Positions 42,834 to 57,039 of a DNA stretch of 64,000 nt are shown here, piece by piece; positions within the stretch are counted from its first letter, which is position 1; each line of letters opens with the position of its first letter. This DNA is from Lumbricus rubellus (Eukaryota; Annelida; Clitellata; Crassiclitellata; Lumbricidae), in NCBI GenBank assembly GCA_945859605.1, contig OX243816.1, forward strand, positions 42,756,364 to 42,820,363. The letters run 5' to 3'. The notes under the pieces are model-generated. The model did no database searches and had not been told where the DNA came from. It saw only the letters and a program-made list of their open reading frames with translations. A program made the position numbers and the translations under genes.

Positions 42834-45500
42834 CCCACCTGATTTCTATGGCTACCGGTCCACCACCGCCACCACCGTAGATGGTCAGTGGACAGTGACA
42901 ACCATCCGTCCAATAAGTTGTCTGAGGAAATTGAACGTGACTCTTATGAAACCGCAAAGTCTGGCTGTAAGCTGCTCCGAAAATACACTGTGCTCCTTCG
43001 AAAATACACCGTGCTCCTTCGAAAATACACCGTGCTCCGGCGAAAGTCATGTCTTCAAGTATTATCCGGAATTCTATGCCTTACCAAAGAACTTATCGTT
43101 TTCCTTTGTCTTTCTCTGTTGCCAACTTATCAGGTAAACACCTTTGTATCGGTAGCGATAAAAGCTTTTACTGTCTTTACACAAATTTACAATAGGCTAC
43201 ATTTTATATGTCATATGCACACCATGCATACGATAGTTGTGTATATAAATGACTACTAATTGAGTTTTGAGAGCGTCGTGTTACGCATATTGGTACACTA
43301 GCTCAAAGTCATCGTATTTTTGAAAGTGATAGGTATATGATATCATGAATGAAGTATTATATATTTTATGACTTCATATCATGAGTCCTGATATATGATA
43401 CCTTGTGAGTGATATGCTATATATCTTTATGAATGAAGAGCAGTCATGTGATATTTGGTGTAGCCTGTCTTGAGTGATATTACATGGATGCATAATGCGT
43501 CCATGTATCTATAGCATAGTATACCAATTCCTCTGTATGAATTCAAACCTGGCTGGCCACCGGGGAGTTTGTCCATTCCTCAAGAGTTGACATGTTGCCA
43601 ACAAAGTGAATGACTAGGATCATATGATGATGCCAGAGGTTGGCAGTAATGCACATTTTTCCAAGGAGCAGAAAATTGTATGCGACTTTATTCTCAGACT
43701 GCGTTTTTGTTATTAAATACTCTTAAACTCTATTCGTCTCACGGTTCCCCCACCCATGCAGTGTAGCCCAATTGTTATTCGGTTATATCGTTTCCTGAAT
43801 TTCTGTTGTTTTCTCGCTCAGCAGGGTATATTTAGAATTTGTCTCGCTCTTAATACACGCTGCAATTTCAGCTGATAATCGTGGGATGAGGAACAACAAC
43901 TATAGTCTGCAATGCAATAATTTTTTTATCCCACAAATTACCGAGTTGTGGCCGTGGTTGAAATTTAACGTGCAGCCTCCCTGTGTGAGTAGGCCTACAA
44001 TAGGCCTACTGTTGGCCTTTTGAATACGGGCGATGATTGTCACTGACACAATTTAGAATTACGGTAACTCTTAAATCTAAATTTTTAAGTTTAGGCTACT
44101 GCAGAAACGATGTATCTGCAGTATAGATAGTCTACCGAAGTCTCATTTTAATATTGCCGCTTCTGGCGCTATTTTAAACAAATGTGTGCCTTCTAGGCTA
44201 TAGAATCACGAAATGCCGAAAACATATTTTTTCAAATAGCCCACACATAGGCCTAATGCGAGTAAATATTTGCTGGTGGAATATCTTTATCATTTAAAGA
44301 GTAATATTTAATATTTAACTAAGAAGTGTTGAAGCATTTCCGATATCTGCAATAGTAGGCTATCAACACAGATTAATAGCCTAATATTTGTCTTCCGAAC
44401 TGCTTAATACCCCGAAGCCATCACCCCTCGATAATGGATCGGTCCGAGACGGCGACATTTTCCGAGCGACATTAAGACGCCATATTTACCTACGCTTACG
44501 TGCTTCGGCTACACTTAATCGCCGCGGTTAATATTTAATTTGTGGGCAGGACCGATACTAAAACGAACCTCAACGACGTGGAATTAGACCGTTACGTTTT
44601 TAGAGTGTCTATAAAGAGCTGGTCATCAAAGGGTACACCGTAATATACTAACAGACCGTGCACAAACGCGCAACTGACGGCGTGGTATTTGGGTTAGACT
44701 ACTCGAACTACTTGCCATGCAGGGGGTCGTTCACTCCTTCATTGAGCTTAAAGATATCACTGACGAATATATAATCCAGCAGGGATCCTCCTATATTAAA
44801 AATGTTGTCTTCTGGCGGGGAAAATTTATGACCGCAAGAATTCGGTATAGATAAGAAATGATTGACGTGAAAAATAAATAAAAATGTGAGAAATAAATCA
44901 GAATTATCTTTTCACTTCAGGTATGATTGCGCTGTATAGCGAAGAATGATAAATATTGTGTGGGGCCCAGTGGGGGCAAAGAGATGTTCGTTTTTCCATA
45001 ATAATAGGTTTTAAGGACTAATTTGTGACGCCTGAAGAAGACAATGATCAGTTTCTTCCAGAGGGTTTTGTATTGAGCTGTGATGAGTTGGTGTAAAAAT
45101 GTTCCTGAAGTGATTTATCAAATTGAATGGCAGTGTTCAAAATGCTGCCAGAATGTCTATAGATACATAATACATACATATACATCTATACATACCTAAA
45201 CTACAAACTTATTTGAATAGCCTACATACATGGATACACCCTTTCATAGATACATGCATTTAGATAACAACTACACAGCATACAGCTTGGACGTAGTCAC
45301 GTAGGCATTCATAGACACATGCATTTATGGATACATGCATGCATATATTAGGACTAGCCTACATATGACGTAAATATACGTGTAGATTACATATTCACAT
45401 ACATTAACATTCAAGCAAATGTGGCAAATATTGAACCGTCCCTACATGCATAGAAACGGTTGTATGCATATATGTGGTACTTATACTTGACTGTATGTAC
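42834..45500. other. 3' flank of the RBM-like gene, no further gene seen
   Basis: No clear polyadenylation site can be assigned; AATAAA-type hexamers first cluster near 44875-44900. A GC-richer unique patch lies at 44400-44720. Many AGGCCTA palindromes around 43990-44240. Confidence 0.45.
42966..43031. repeat. 21-bp tandem repeat in the likely 3' UTR
   Basis: CTCCTTCGAAAATACACCGT-type unit repeated about three times, 130 bases after the RBM-like stop codon. Confidence 0.8.
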
Positions 45501-45502
45501 TT

Positions 45503-45570
45503 TAGCGTCTCCCTCCTACTTTATCCAGGCTTGGGACTGGCGCTGTCCGAGTGCAAACAGTGGCGGATTT
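45503..45570 (+). repeat. Interspersed repeat containing TTGGGACTGGC core, copy 3
   Basis: TTTAGCGTCTCCCTCC and GGCTTGGGACTGGCGC, then GTGGCG as in copy 2; more diverged. Confidence 0.45.
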
Positions 45571-45837
45571 ATATACGGCAGTAACGGACTGAGTGTCTGT
45601 AGGTCGTGGAGGGAGGGGAACGGGAGGGAGGATTCGAAATGTCGACAAGGGCCCTCCTGTCTTTCATTATGCCCCTCATAGATATAGGCGGTTGTGACAG
45701 CAGACTGCTGCAGATATGGGGGTCATTAATTCATGCAATGTGCGCAATCACGACTGGCAAGTTCATACCTGTTCATACCACTCAACGAATGACGATCAAC
45801 TCTAGATTAACGTTCACACAATGATATATGATACACT

Positions 45838-45839
45838 GA

Positions 45840-45871
<32 letters not shown>

Positions 45872-46100
45872 CGTATATATAATATGTATTTACACACATA
45901 TATATTCAATTATTATATCAACGATACACGTTTATGCTTGTCACCACACTGATACAGTGATGTGAATATATATGTTGTAGGGACACGTTATGTCATTTAT
46001 AAGCCAATAATTTATGCATGTATAAGTATATGCATGTTTGTATATAAACATATACACGCATTATATATATATATGTATATATATATATGTGTGTATATAT
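45838..46100. repeat. AT and TATG microsatellites
   Basis: (AT)n at 45838-45890 and 46060-46100 with related A/T-rich sequence between. Confidence 0.8.
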
Positions 46101-46859
46101 AATTGTATAAACATATGTACACACAGGCGTAAGGAGTTTTGTTCATAGTATAGGCCTACATTTACTAACTCAGCGCCTTTCAGGTATTGGGTAAAGGAGC
46201 CGCATAAAAATCTCAAGCACATAGGCCTACTACATCTGAACATTATCATTGCACATACACATAGCCTACAGTTAAACATAATAATACAGATACAGTAAAA
46301 CATATAAATACAAATACAGTTAGGGTTACACATAGGGCCTACTAGCATGAACACTGGCCACAAGCAGAAAGTCACAGTTTCAACTGCAGCAGACCTAACA
46401 CGCGAGATATGTAGCCTAACCAAATAGGAATTTGTATAAAATTGTAAATGGAAAAGTTTGTAATTAACTGCATTTGCCCTTGGCAAAGTGTAATTGATAA
46501 ACAACGGATATTCATTCTGTACAGATGTCTGTGTTGGTTTCGCAGGCAACAACCCAACATAATGAACAGGTAAAGGTAAAAAAACATCGACGTTTGGCTC
46601 TTCGATGGCATTTCTGCGACATACATGATTGTTATGGATTATCGACATAATTTGGTAAATTTTTTGCATGGGTCCTATCACGCAGCTAGATTTACTTGAA
46701 TTCGAAAGTTTAGGCCTAATGATTGATTTTGCTATAGATAGGCTACTATCGGAGAACAACAAGGGGCAATTGCATGGAACCCGATGCTACTGTAAACGTT
46801 AAATATTAACTGCGTGTTTTGAAATTATACAGTAAATTTACTGCCGGAATGATACCGGA

Positions 46860-47500
46860 TAGCTTGTATAATTAAACTTTAAAATTATGCGTTCACGGCA
46901 AATGGAAAACGATACGAATAAGGCCGGTTTTTTAAATTTCAATTCCACGAGAACCGCAGCTAAAATTTCCTTAATTAAGTATTGACGTCGATTGATTATC
47001 ATAAGATTGATGACGGACGAATATAGGAGCTAGATATAAAAAAATCGGAGTGATACGGTAATTTAAGAGCGTCGGTCAGATGAATTACGGTAATTGAGAG
47101 TCATGGCGGTGGAGTAAGAACTCCCGAATTTCCAATTGTTATTGAGTTTAGAATTATTGATCATGTAAACAGTCAATGTAATGTAAACGTTTGAATTTGT
47201 GTAATCGGATATTAATAACTTTCGTGTAATCGAGCTTCGTATGTTATTCACGGTAATTGTTGTTTAATTCTGTATCCAAAGAGCTTCTGTATAATCAAAC
47301 TGACTAATTATAACACGTGCGTAATATTATTATTGTGACGATTTTTCTTATTATATAGGCTTAATCAGTTTCTAAAACATGTGATTAATTTAAGTTTGAA
47401 GCTTATTAAAATGCTGTAATTCTTTTCGCTTATTTAAGCGTTGATAATCTGATTTTGAAAGCTTATAATTAGCGGCTGGTGTATAATTAATTATTCGTCG
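46860..47500. other. AT-rich unique stretch with clustered TAATTA motifs
   Basis: Free of microsatellites. Contains TTAATTAAG, CTAATTATAAC, ATAATTAATTATTCG and similar, which are typical homeodomain-core sequences. No exon. A regulatory role is only a possibility. Confidence 0.25.
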
Positions 47501-50500
47501 TTTAGAGTTCTAACCACTGTATCAGTGGCCTTGAGGGGCTGTGCAGTGACTCGTGTCATGCCAAGGGCAGCTATTGAATGTTATAGGCGGTAGGCAGCTA
47601 TGAACCTTTGCGGCTTCGATTCATTCCTTGTGTCTGAAGGTCATTCCATTGTCCATGGATGTTATGGACGTTGTTCCAGGTTATAGGAAACAGATAGTCA
47701 CCTGGTCCCTCAAACAGGTGAAGGTTGAGGTCAGGGTTACTGCTATTGAAGTGCCAAGTGAAAAACTGCATCTATTATAGACCAAATTTTCGGTGAAAAC
47801 TATGATTGTATAATTATATATACACAAATGAGTGCTTGTTGTGGTAGCCTATAGCCTATTTGTATGCATTCAAACGTAGCCTACACCTGGTCTATATTGA
47901 TTTGAGTAGTTTTATTGGCATTCAATTTTCTTGCATGCATGCAAATGACTTAATCACACTCTCATTAATTAACATTCCGTTCGCTAGTTGAACTCTGCCC
48001 CTGAACTGGCCACGCCGTTTTCATCTGACGTTGATGTCACCCCACCCCAGCGCCCCCTCCAACCCCATCCCTCGAAGCCTATAGTCCGACACGTTCTCTG
48101 TATCACGAGTAGCCTATGCAGATTTCAGTTAATGTATTATAATTGTTTGATGTATAAAACCTAATTTCCGCCGCATTTATGCAAGGAGGCGTAAATGACA
48201 ATTTTCTGGCCGAAATCCACTCGGTGATGGCTCTAAAAATCCAGTTTGAACTGGATTTTCTAGTGATCTGTTAATTTGAAACGGATTCATAGCACTAATT
48301 GAGATACCTTGCGTTTTTTATGTAGTCTATTCATTATGGGACTTTTATATGGGTACCATCTGAATTCGAACTGCTGGTAACTTTCTGCCGGTGCCTTAAG
48401 CTAATTGATATTCGTCATCTGATTCAAACTGGGCGAGTCCATTTTGGGACAACAGACAAACAGGTTGAGTCCTTAGATAAAAATGTCTCAAGTATCGTAA
48501 GGCATACGTGTAGTAAAAGATATTCTCAAAGTCTTAAGCAATGGTATGCTGTTCCTGACGGTTACTGAAATAATTTTTTACATGAATTTTTGCATGTGGT
48601 GTGCAACCGTGCATGGGGTACAGGGTGAGTCTTGCGGGGTTACCCCGCTAATTGTTTTTGTGATAGGTCTCTTGGTAAAGTCTTCATTGCTCGCCCCAAC
48701 TCCACATAAATCAAGGTCTGACCCTTCAATTATTTTTCTACAGTTCTCATGCTGATCGAATATCTGAACGATAGCCTACTGTGGGGTGTAGTGGGAGAAT
48801 CAGGTATAAAAAAACCAGTGGCTTCAAGAGCTTCCAAGACAATATTTAGAGACCAGAATTCAAATGCAGATTCATCATATATTTCTCTTTGTCTCTTAGC
48901 AAAGCTATTTGTCCTCATTGGTGGTTTTGTCAGCTTTTTACGAATACAAGGTTTCATCCCAACGTTCCGAGAGTCTTTAGCTGCTACTTTGTTTCGTGAT
49001 GCAAGTTTTACAAGCATTTTGGTGCTAAATTCCTTGTATAGTTTATTTTCGTTTGGATTGTGATAGGCTTATGTTTTCGCCAGTTAGCTCTGCGTTATAC
49101 TGTATGCATTTGTATACATTTTAAAACATTTTGCGCACTATTTCTAATGCACTGGGCACAACTGATGCAAATCAGATTTTGTTTTCGTTTATCTTGACTT
49201 TTTAATTGTGTTGCAGTCTGTTGAAGTCTGACTTGAAACAATGTGTACTTTGAAGAGTTGGTTCTTGATATAGATTCCTTGTATTTGGACTTGAACGAAA
49301 CATGGGCGCTCACACATACATATTTGGAGGGCAAAGCGGTCGATTTTTTTAGCAGGAGCTTGAGAAATGCAACGCAGAAAATTAAGAATACCGGTAGCCT
49401 AACATTCATACTTTCGTTGAGGTTTCTGATTGTAATTTTCTCAGTTTAGTTTTGCGTATAATTGGAATCATTATGGCTAAATAGTGCGAAGGAATTTGTT
49501 AAAAATCAAAGGTTGGTGTTAAAAATAGGTGTCAATTTTCATTGGGGTAAGTGCTCCCTATATGCGGGCGCCCATGTAACGAAAGGAGTTTTGGTAGAAT
49601 TTGGAGGTTTTTTTTAGTCGAACTTAGAAGTCGTTGACACTTGTTTACCACCATTCTGCTTGCAATTACTTAAACTCCTTAAATTCACAAAGAAATTTGT
49701 TAGAGCTGTACTCTCCAGTTTAAGGAGGTTCAACCTGCATGCTGTGCGCATCCTTTATCGAGTTTTTTAAACATAATTTTACCATAACTATCGATTTTGT
49801 GGCAAGCCAGTATGAATACATTCAAACATAAATGAATGGTGTGGGTCCTACAATGACTTTTGTTAAAATTTGCAGTAAAAAAAGCCGTATGTATCGGACT
49901 GTGTGTTGAGAGTATATCACAAGCAGTGTAACATTATGCAAAGTGATACTTTGACAGATGATTGTTTCACTGGTATTATTGAAAACCCTACATACTTCAA
50001 GGGCCGATGATTTCTGTAACTATTCATAGCTCAGAAAGTCAGAATCCTTTAGATATTCCATATCTTCTACACCTAACTTTACAGTCCAGCAACCTTGCCA
50101 CCGTAGCCTTTATGAGGCTGTAAACATTTAAATTGCAATAGTCTATAGTTGGTTTTCTTACCTTCACTTCTCGTTTGACCGAGAGAGGCTGTAAATTGTA
50201 AAACATATTGAATTATTGACAGAAAACGGCAAGGCAACTAATGTTTAGCAGAAATTGTAACACTCGCATTAAGAATTTCCACGCATTTTTCAATTCCACA
50301 CATACACAACCAATACTAGAAACATGTAGTTTGGTTCGGTTGTGTACTGCTATAACAGGATTGTTGTTCTTGATACTATCATGATTCATGAACCGTTGAT
50401 GATGAAAGAATTTATTTTGTTATTGAGCTTTAACCTCGTGCGCATTGTAACTTTAGCACAGCTGAAGTGTCGTAAAAGCTGATACGTTGGTGCTATATAA

Positions 50501-53160
50501 ATTTCCATTACATCACTCCCTCACATTAAAAGGACCGTTAATAATTCAATATAGTTTACCAACCGGCATTAAAGTTTACATTCCTGTTCATAGCATGTTT
50601 TATTTTGAAATTCCTCGCGATTTTCACCTCGTGAGGCACGCAAGATGCCTCGGTATTTTCGTATATTAACGTTGTGATGTTGTCATTCTTATTATCATCT
50701 GGTTTCGTGTTTTATATATTTAAGAGAGTGAGTTGGTGAGAGACATATCGTATTACTACTTACAGTGTGCTCTTCGTTATTCCATGCTTTTTTAGCGCTG
50801 TTTTGTGCTCATAATTTTTATGTTTATACACTGCGTTTTTTCTGGGTTGAGACGGAGTCCTGCAAGACGTTTCTATATGCGCCTGCGCATCCCTGCTGTG
50901 CACACACGGCACTGCGCATGCTCGTCGCTTTTGTTTGGTTGTCTCTATACAACAGCCATTTTCTTTTTAGGAGACTTACGTCATCGTGATGTCATAGCTG
51001 TTAACTTGTGAGAGGTCTGCGTTGTTGTGAGGCACTGGCGTTAAAAGTTGTGATTGTAATTCGACGCATTAGATTCTGTTGCTGGGTGTGGAGGAGGGGC
51101 GCAGTAGGGTGCCTGTTTTGCGATCGGGAACAATTCAAATTTGACCATTTTCTCGCGGGCACTATCCCCGTTTTTCACGATTTTCATTCACAAATGTTCA
51201 ACATTATCGCTATTCAAAACTAGCCTTAAGACTTTTTGGTTCAAGAATTATTGTGATTAGATTTTCCTGATCCTCTCTTTTAGTGTGAAATTCTTTTCCT
51301 TTACGACGCTATAAATGGGAGATTATTAACAAAATTTAATTTAAATAATTATATTTACATATTCCATACTTTTTGCCAAGCACTTTTCTGAATATCATCA
51401 CCGAGTCTGGGTTGGCCATAATTAATTTTAAATGTTAAACGTCGTTTTGTCATCTCTATGGCTGGGGTACGTGTCCCTCTGGCCCCTTCGCTGCGCTTTC
51501 GCAAAGGGTAGACCTGCATTAGGTTGTGTGATTCTGAATAATTTAACGCCAGTGGCTAGAATATTAGAGATGAGGTGATTCCTTCTTAAATTGACGCAAT
51601 GCGGAATTACAAACTAGATCTCTGCGTTGTGACCGCAAGGCGCATGCGTACCGTTTGAGGGAACGATTACAGATGGCGTGCACTGATTGGTATGATTCTG
51701 TCGTCATCTGTGAGTCATATCTGACGAAATGAATATGAAATCGAACGACGGATTACGTGTGAAATCATCGTAGAGTGTTGCAAGGGTCGAGTGTTTTGAT
51801 TGTTGGTATCGATACATTGCTAATTTTCAACCAAGTAATGGTTTGATGAACTAAACTATCTGTTTGAATAACTTGAATACCTAACATAAGTCTTAATCGT
51901 ATTTGAAAGTCGCCATACCATAGAGATCTTCAAGCGACTTAATTCACGTCTGCGAAGTACCACCTTAGAGCGAAATTAAGCTTTGAGCAGGGCGATAATA
52001 GATGTTACTAAGATTGTGAACACGATAAAAAAACGGATCAGGACTTGGCAGGAGTGTGTAAACATAAAAATGATTTTTTTCTAGAGTTTACTGTATTTTT
52101 GCTGATTTGCTCTTTGACCTTTCGATTTGATTGGCTTTAATTTGTTGAATAAAGTTTCTAGAATCGGTTGTTCTCGCTTTTCAATGACCTCAATTTTCTG
52201 AACTCGTGTCAGGAAAAGTAAGACGAATGTCAGTCACTTTAGGTCAAGGTCAATTCAGTTCAGCCTAATGTCGGACTCCGGCACAAAAAATTTCGATTAG
52301 GCTACTTCATAACATATACATCTTCATAAACACCACACATGATAATCCAACATCCACACAAAAATTACGCTGTGCCCCTTCAAGTAAACTACTCAAAGGT
52401 GCACCCGACTCCAGCGCCCTCAAAAGAACAGTTTTAAGCATTTCCTGGAATTCAGGAAGTTGAAGGATGAGAGGAAGACCTTGAAAGAACTGGCAGGACA
52501 CTCAATTATGTCTTGATATGTCATGGGGAGGAGGTTGAAGAACTGGCAATGGACAAGGACGAGTGGAGGAAAGCGTTACCCCATGTGCCGACCTGCAAGG
52601 GAGGGACTAACAGTACTCTATTACCACGAAGACTGATTTTTTAGAGTTCCAGGGTGTAGGCGTAGCTCTAAAGGATCAGATCACTGGGCCGACCGCAGAA
52701 AAGGCTAGATTATTCATGGTAGCAGTGCGAGCAAAAGAAACGAATAGCACTCGCTTTTCAACATACGGGTAATTAAAAAGTCTTTTATATCGCCCGAGCT
52801 GTGTAAATCGACGTCACTTCAGGTAATTCGTTTTCCCAATCGTAACCTGAAACACGCAGATTGTAGATGTCTGCTCTTCAATCGCCAGATGGCCAGTTAC
52901 AATCCAGTCGCCAGGCGGCGCTAATTAAACACTCGTGACTTATAAACAGTGGAAAAAAACCATGCTTATAATACAACATTCATACGTTCTCTACGCCCAT
53001 AAATCTGAATGTGAATCCAACCTCTGCAAATTAAGCTACCCACCAGGTTTACCTCTCCAAATTAGATCCATCCAGGTCTGTTTTAAAGGAATTTTTAGAA
53101 CTGCACATCTCCTTTCCTTTCCGATCATCCATGGTAAATTTAGTAGGCTACTTAATTATA
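47500..53160. other. Gene-free stretch
   Basis: No exon is supported. An ORF pair at 48730-49063 (both strands open, ~95-104 codons) was examined and has no recognised domain. The MITE at 48621 is the only element identified. Confidence 0.4.
48621..48754. mobile_element. 134-bp hAT-type MITE, relative of 13024-13168
   Basis: Begins CAGGGTGAGTCTTG and ends CAGTTCTCATGCTG, with the same internal plan (G run, C run, T-rich strand, TTATTTTT before the end). Flanking 8-mers match only partly, so the copy is older. Confidence 0.6.
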
Positions 53161-53364
53161 ATTAGAGGACAATGACAATTTTTGCTAGTTTTAACTTTAC
53201 AGAAGTGCTTCTACAAGTGCACAGTTGTCATTTTGTGTACAACTGCACGTCAAAAAAGCCCTGGATTCACCCGATAATTCATCTAGACTACTTCCTACCC
53301 TATTTCTTCTTACACCAAACCTACCTTATCTCTTATTTCTCTGTGTACGTCTATCTCAGTGTCA

Positions 53365-53485
53365 CACTGAATCTCTGTCTGTCTCTCTGCGTCAGTGTAT
53401 TTGTTCGTCTCTGTCTGACTCTGTCTATCTCGCTCTGTTTGTCTGTGTCTGTCTATCTATCTCTCTCTCTCTCTTTCTCTGGCAA
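53365..53485. repeat. CTGT/CTCT microsatellite
   Basis: Degenerate pyrimidine tract. Confidence 0.8.
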
Positions 53486-54099
53486 TAGGATAAATTATGT
53501 GGTCATGATCCTAAATATTATATGCGGGATAGGCCTACCTTGCATTGACTCCCTTTCTCGCAACGGATTGCTCATGCAGGGTCAATGCGTTGTTAAAAAG
53601 CGCTACGGAAACGTTTTGAGTAGAAATGCTTTGAAGTTCTGCAAGGTTTAGGATAGAGCTAACAGTTTGAAGAGTGCTAAAAAGTGTTGAATCAAAGTGT
53701 TTGAAATTGCAAAAACAATGTTTTCAAAAGGGCCGATAAAGAGTGTTGACAATTAAGTCAGGTAAATTATTTTCATTATAATTGGTTAAAAATAAACGAC
53801 TAAAGCCCTATTATGCGCAACTAGCCCAAATATTTAGCATATCTTTTCTGGGCTTTTTTTTCTCTTATAATAGCATTTAAATTGTGTGCTCCGGATCACT
53901 TGCTGTCTATACTTTTTAGATCATCAGCGTTAATACAATAAAGGTTTCCAAACCAGCCGAGGGCATTTCATGTGATTAGCTGTAATTTTCTCTGCACTTA
54001 CAAAATCTCAGTCGACCTTTCCCGTTCTAATACTGTGCAAGCCAGCTCAGACATGCTCACTCCTATTTCGACCTCAATCATACGCTCATGGTCGGGTAT

Positions 54100-54730
54100 A
54101 TATGGGTCGCTCGCTCCCAGTTTGCTTTCCTAATGAAAACCGCTTACAAGTTGTGTACCAAATGAATGGCAATATTGTTCCATACATAGACCGAGCGCCA
54201 CAGCATATGCCGTACCATATAGCTTTCGCCCCGAACGGGTCGCGTTTTTGCGGCAGAGGCGCCGCGCACGTGAAACAAAACCTTGCCGAGACCGGAAAGC
54301 GAATTCGCGGCCAGACCTTTTTGTAGCGCATTACTCGACAATGCTCGACGGGTGAGCGAGCGAGCGAGCGCTCAATTTCGCCGGATGAATATGTCGCCAT
54401 TAAGCAGCGGTAAACGAATTCAAATTCCGCGAAAATTTGCTCGATCGATTCCACGTGCATCGAGCGGAGGGGGAGGGGGTGGAAGCGCGCCAAATCCGCG
54501 CCCGCTTGTTTGACGAAGTAATTAAAAGAGCTATTATGCCACGGCGGGCGATAATACAGGTCTATTAAGGAAAAACGTTTCGGCGGGTCGGCTAACCAAC
54601 GCGAAAGCGATTCGCATTTTAGGCGGTGAACGTGGCGGAGTAAGCTTACATTCGAACAATCGCGAAACGTTTTATCTGCTGAAATGTCCGACGTTTTAGT
54701 TGCGCCTTTTGTGGGGAAAAATCGAGGCGA
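54100..54730. promoter_or_regulatory. CpG-rich, repeat-free non-coding patch
   Basis: High CG content amid AT-rich surroundings. Includes GCGCCGCGCACGTGAAAC, GAGCGAGCGAGCGAGC, GAAGTAATTAAAAGAGC and several CGAAA motifs. No splice-flanked ORF is convincing. Candidate promoter or enhancer. Confidence 0.3.
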
Positions 54731-55249
54731 GCTGCATAGAAAACTGGTGTTAGCCTATAACACTGCCCTGGTATCTGCCGTGTAATGCGGTCACGGTCCG
54801 GTGATCACACGGTCGGTGTAACGCAGTGATATATACAAAATGAACTCAATGTAATTAGTGGCTTCTATCGCGCTGTAAAATCAAAGCCGTAGTTATAGTT
54901 AGGTCAAGCATTAGACGATCAGTGACCGCGGTCAATGATACAGTTGCAAATGTAGGCCTACATGTTAGTGTGAACCAGAACGGACATGTTGTGTGATCTT
55001 GGGCTTCATCGTTTGATGTCTCGTGCAGTAGACAATATTGCTGTACAGAAGTTACTAACTAGACACGACGACAACTAAAATTGTCAGCCACGGCAATTTT
55101 TTCACGATTTGTTCATTCACCCATTCATGTATTTTTCCACAATGTTCAGTCGTTCACTCTTTCGATCATTCGTTCATTCACTTGTTCATTTAGTTGGCTT
55201 TTTAATTTTATTTTTCTTAGTTCGTTCATACGTTCACTCATTCGTTTGT

Positions 55250-55345
55250 TTTTCATTCATTCATTCATTCATTCATTCATTCATTCATTCATTCATTCAT
55301 TCATTCATTCATTTGCTCATTCATTCATTCGTTCCTTCCTTCATT
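55250..55345. repeat. ATTC microsatellite
   Basis: Long ATTC tract with CGTTC variants on both sides. Confidence 0.9.
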
Positions 55346-55419
55346 CAGCGGTGATGACTAGTCATCAGAGATAAGACGACGCTTATGATGACGGCTGTGG
55401 TGACGTAGCATCATGCATT

Positions 55420-56130
55420 GGAGAGGAGAGAAGCGGCATTTCGGGTAATCACGGGCTTTGCGCATAATACTAGGGCGTCTGTCCGACAACATGGCGGCTT
55501 AGTTTCCCGCCTTAAGACGCGCCGCCTGGCGAACACAACCACCACCGACGACTACCACGGCCACCACGACCACCACTACCACCATCAGCATCAGCCGCAG
55601 CACAAGCGTCTTTCGTTGGGCGCGTAATGGCCTCCCGGATAGGATGACACGTGCCGCCGTTCCCAGCTTTCCTTCTCGAGTTGCACCAGTTAAAAGAATT
55701 GTCCTGTCCCTGCCTAAAGCTCCGTATGCTTCGCCACCGTCCGTCGGCACTTAAGGCGTCCGCTCGGCCTCTGCAGCCGGGCCCACCACCAGGGTAGCAT
55801 CAGACCGCGTCCCCCTACTCCTTCTAATACCTTACATACACCGCAACGCCATTATAGCACTTGACACTTGGAACTGCTGCTGATGATGATGATGCTGATG
55901 CTGAGGCTGATGATGATGATGCCTTCTCTTCCTTCTTATGTCGGGGGTGGGGGTGAAGCAGGGTAATTCCAACAGCCGTGGCTAATCCCACCGCCCGCGC
56001 TGCCTTCTTCGGTCCTCGCTGGACCGTTGCGCTTTTTAGCAAGACCGCCGGATCGCCTAAAGTCTGCGATGACCGTAACGTGACCGACGCCGCCGTTAGA
56101 ATCGTACTGAGATGCGTTGAAAGTTCCCCG
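55420..56130. promoter_or_regulatory. GC-rich patch with ATGGCGGC motif
   Basis: CCGACAACATGGCGGCTTAG (55481-55500) resembles a YY1 site. A CAC/CGAC trinucleotide stretch and a GAT stretch follow. No real gene start is supported: the ATG there reaches a stop after two codons. Confidence 0.25.
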
Positions 56131-56967
56131 TGGGGGTATACGTATGTGATGAGCGAGGGTAAATGGCAACGTCAGGGTTAGTGTCCACACAAATAGGTTA
56201 GGCTGAGGTTTGACCTCTCCTCAGAAAATCCCTTTCTAGACCCACAACAATAATTTTTCGCTTATTTCTTTCCCAGCGCTTAGGCGAAGTTCGCTAGACT
56301 TGCGGTCTCAATTTGCTGCTTAAGGTCTCTTGTCGACCATATGCCACCACTTTGCACGATACAATTAAATATGAATTAATTGGGGACGGAAAGAAACAGG
56401 AGCACAATAAGTAGCAGCCACGGTACGAAGTGAAGTGGTAGCGCTGTCATCTTCTGATTCTCTGCATATAATATAACGATGAGCGGAAGACACGAATTAT
56501 TCTCTCTTTCTGTCCGCATATTGCAGAGCGCTAAATTTATAAGCATGGCTTTGACCTGAATAAAACTGCCGACGCTGGTAATGACTGAAGTGTAGTTAGT
56601 GGCTATGAACAGAGACAGAGTGACAGACAGATACGGTGTAACTATGTTTATGTCACACGATTCAGTATGCACATGTCTGCATGCCTTCCGTGCATCTTCT
56701 CAGTCGTCACACCCACTTCACATCCACGGTCAATCCCATTGTCCATGTCTCGTATACTCTCGTACACCACTATTTTCCCCAACCCATCTTCCATGTCTGC
56801 TTCCCTGACCCTATTCTCCACACCTTGCTGTATACCACAGTATACTCCCATCTTCAAACCTATTCTTCCTTCAATCCCATTCTCCGTCCTACCTCCATCC
56901 GTTTCACATAACCCCACCCCATAACTCACCCACCCACAACCCCCCCCCCCCCATCCAGGTGAGGCAT

Positions 56968-56968
<1 letters not shown>

Positions 56969-57012
<44 letters not shown>
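56969..57012. repeat. AT microsatellite
   Basis: Perfect AT dinucleotides, preceded by a poly-C run at 56940-56952. Confidence 0.9.
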
Positions 57013-57014
<2 letters not shown>

Positions 57015-57039
57015 CCATCATCAGTTCTCTCTCCTCAGC

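Noticed and set aside
42823..43137. Longer 3' coding exon (104 codons) overlapping exon 8
   Set aside because: It is in a different frame from the spliced RBM-like message; the in-frame stop is at 42831-42833 and much of the ORF is a 21-bp repeat.
48730..49063. 95-104 codon ORFs open on both strands
   Set aside because: No recognised domain, start context or splice partners; could be an old transposon piece but nothing supports it.
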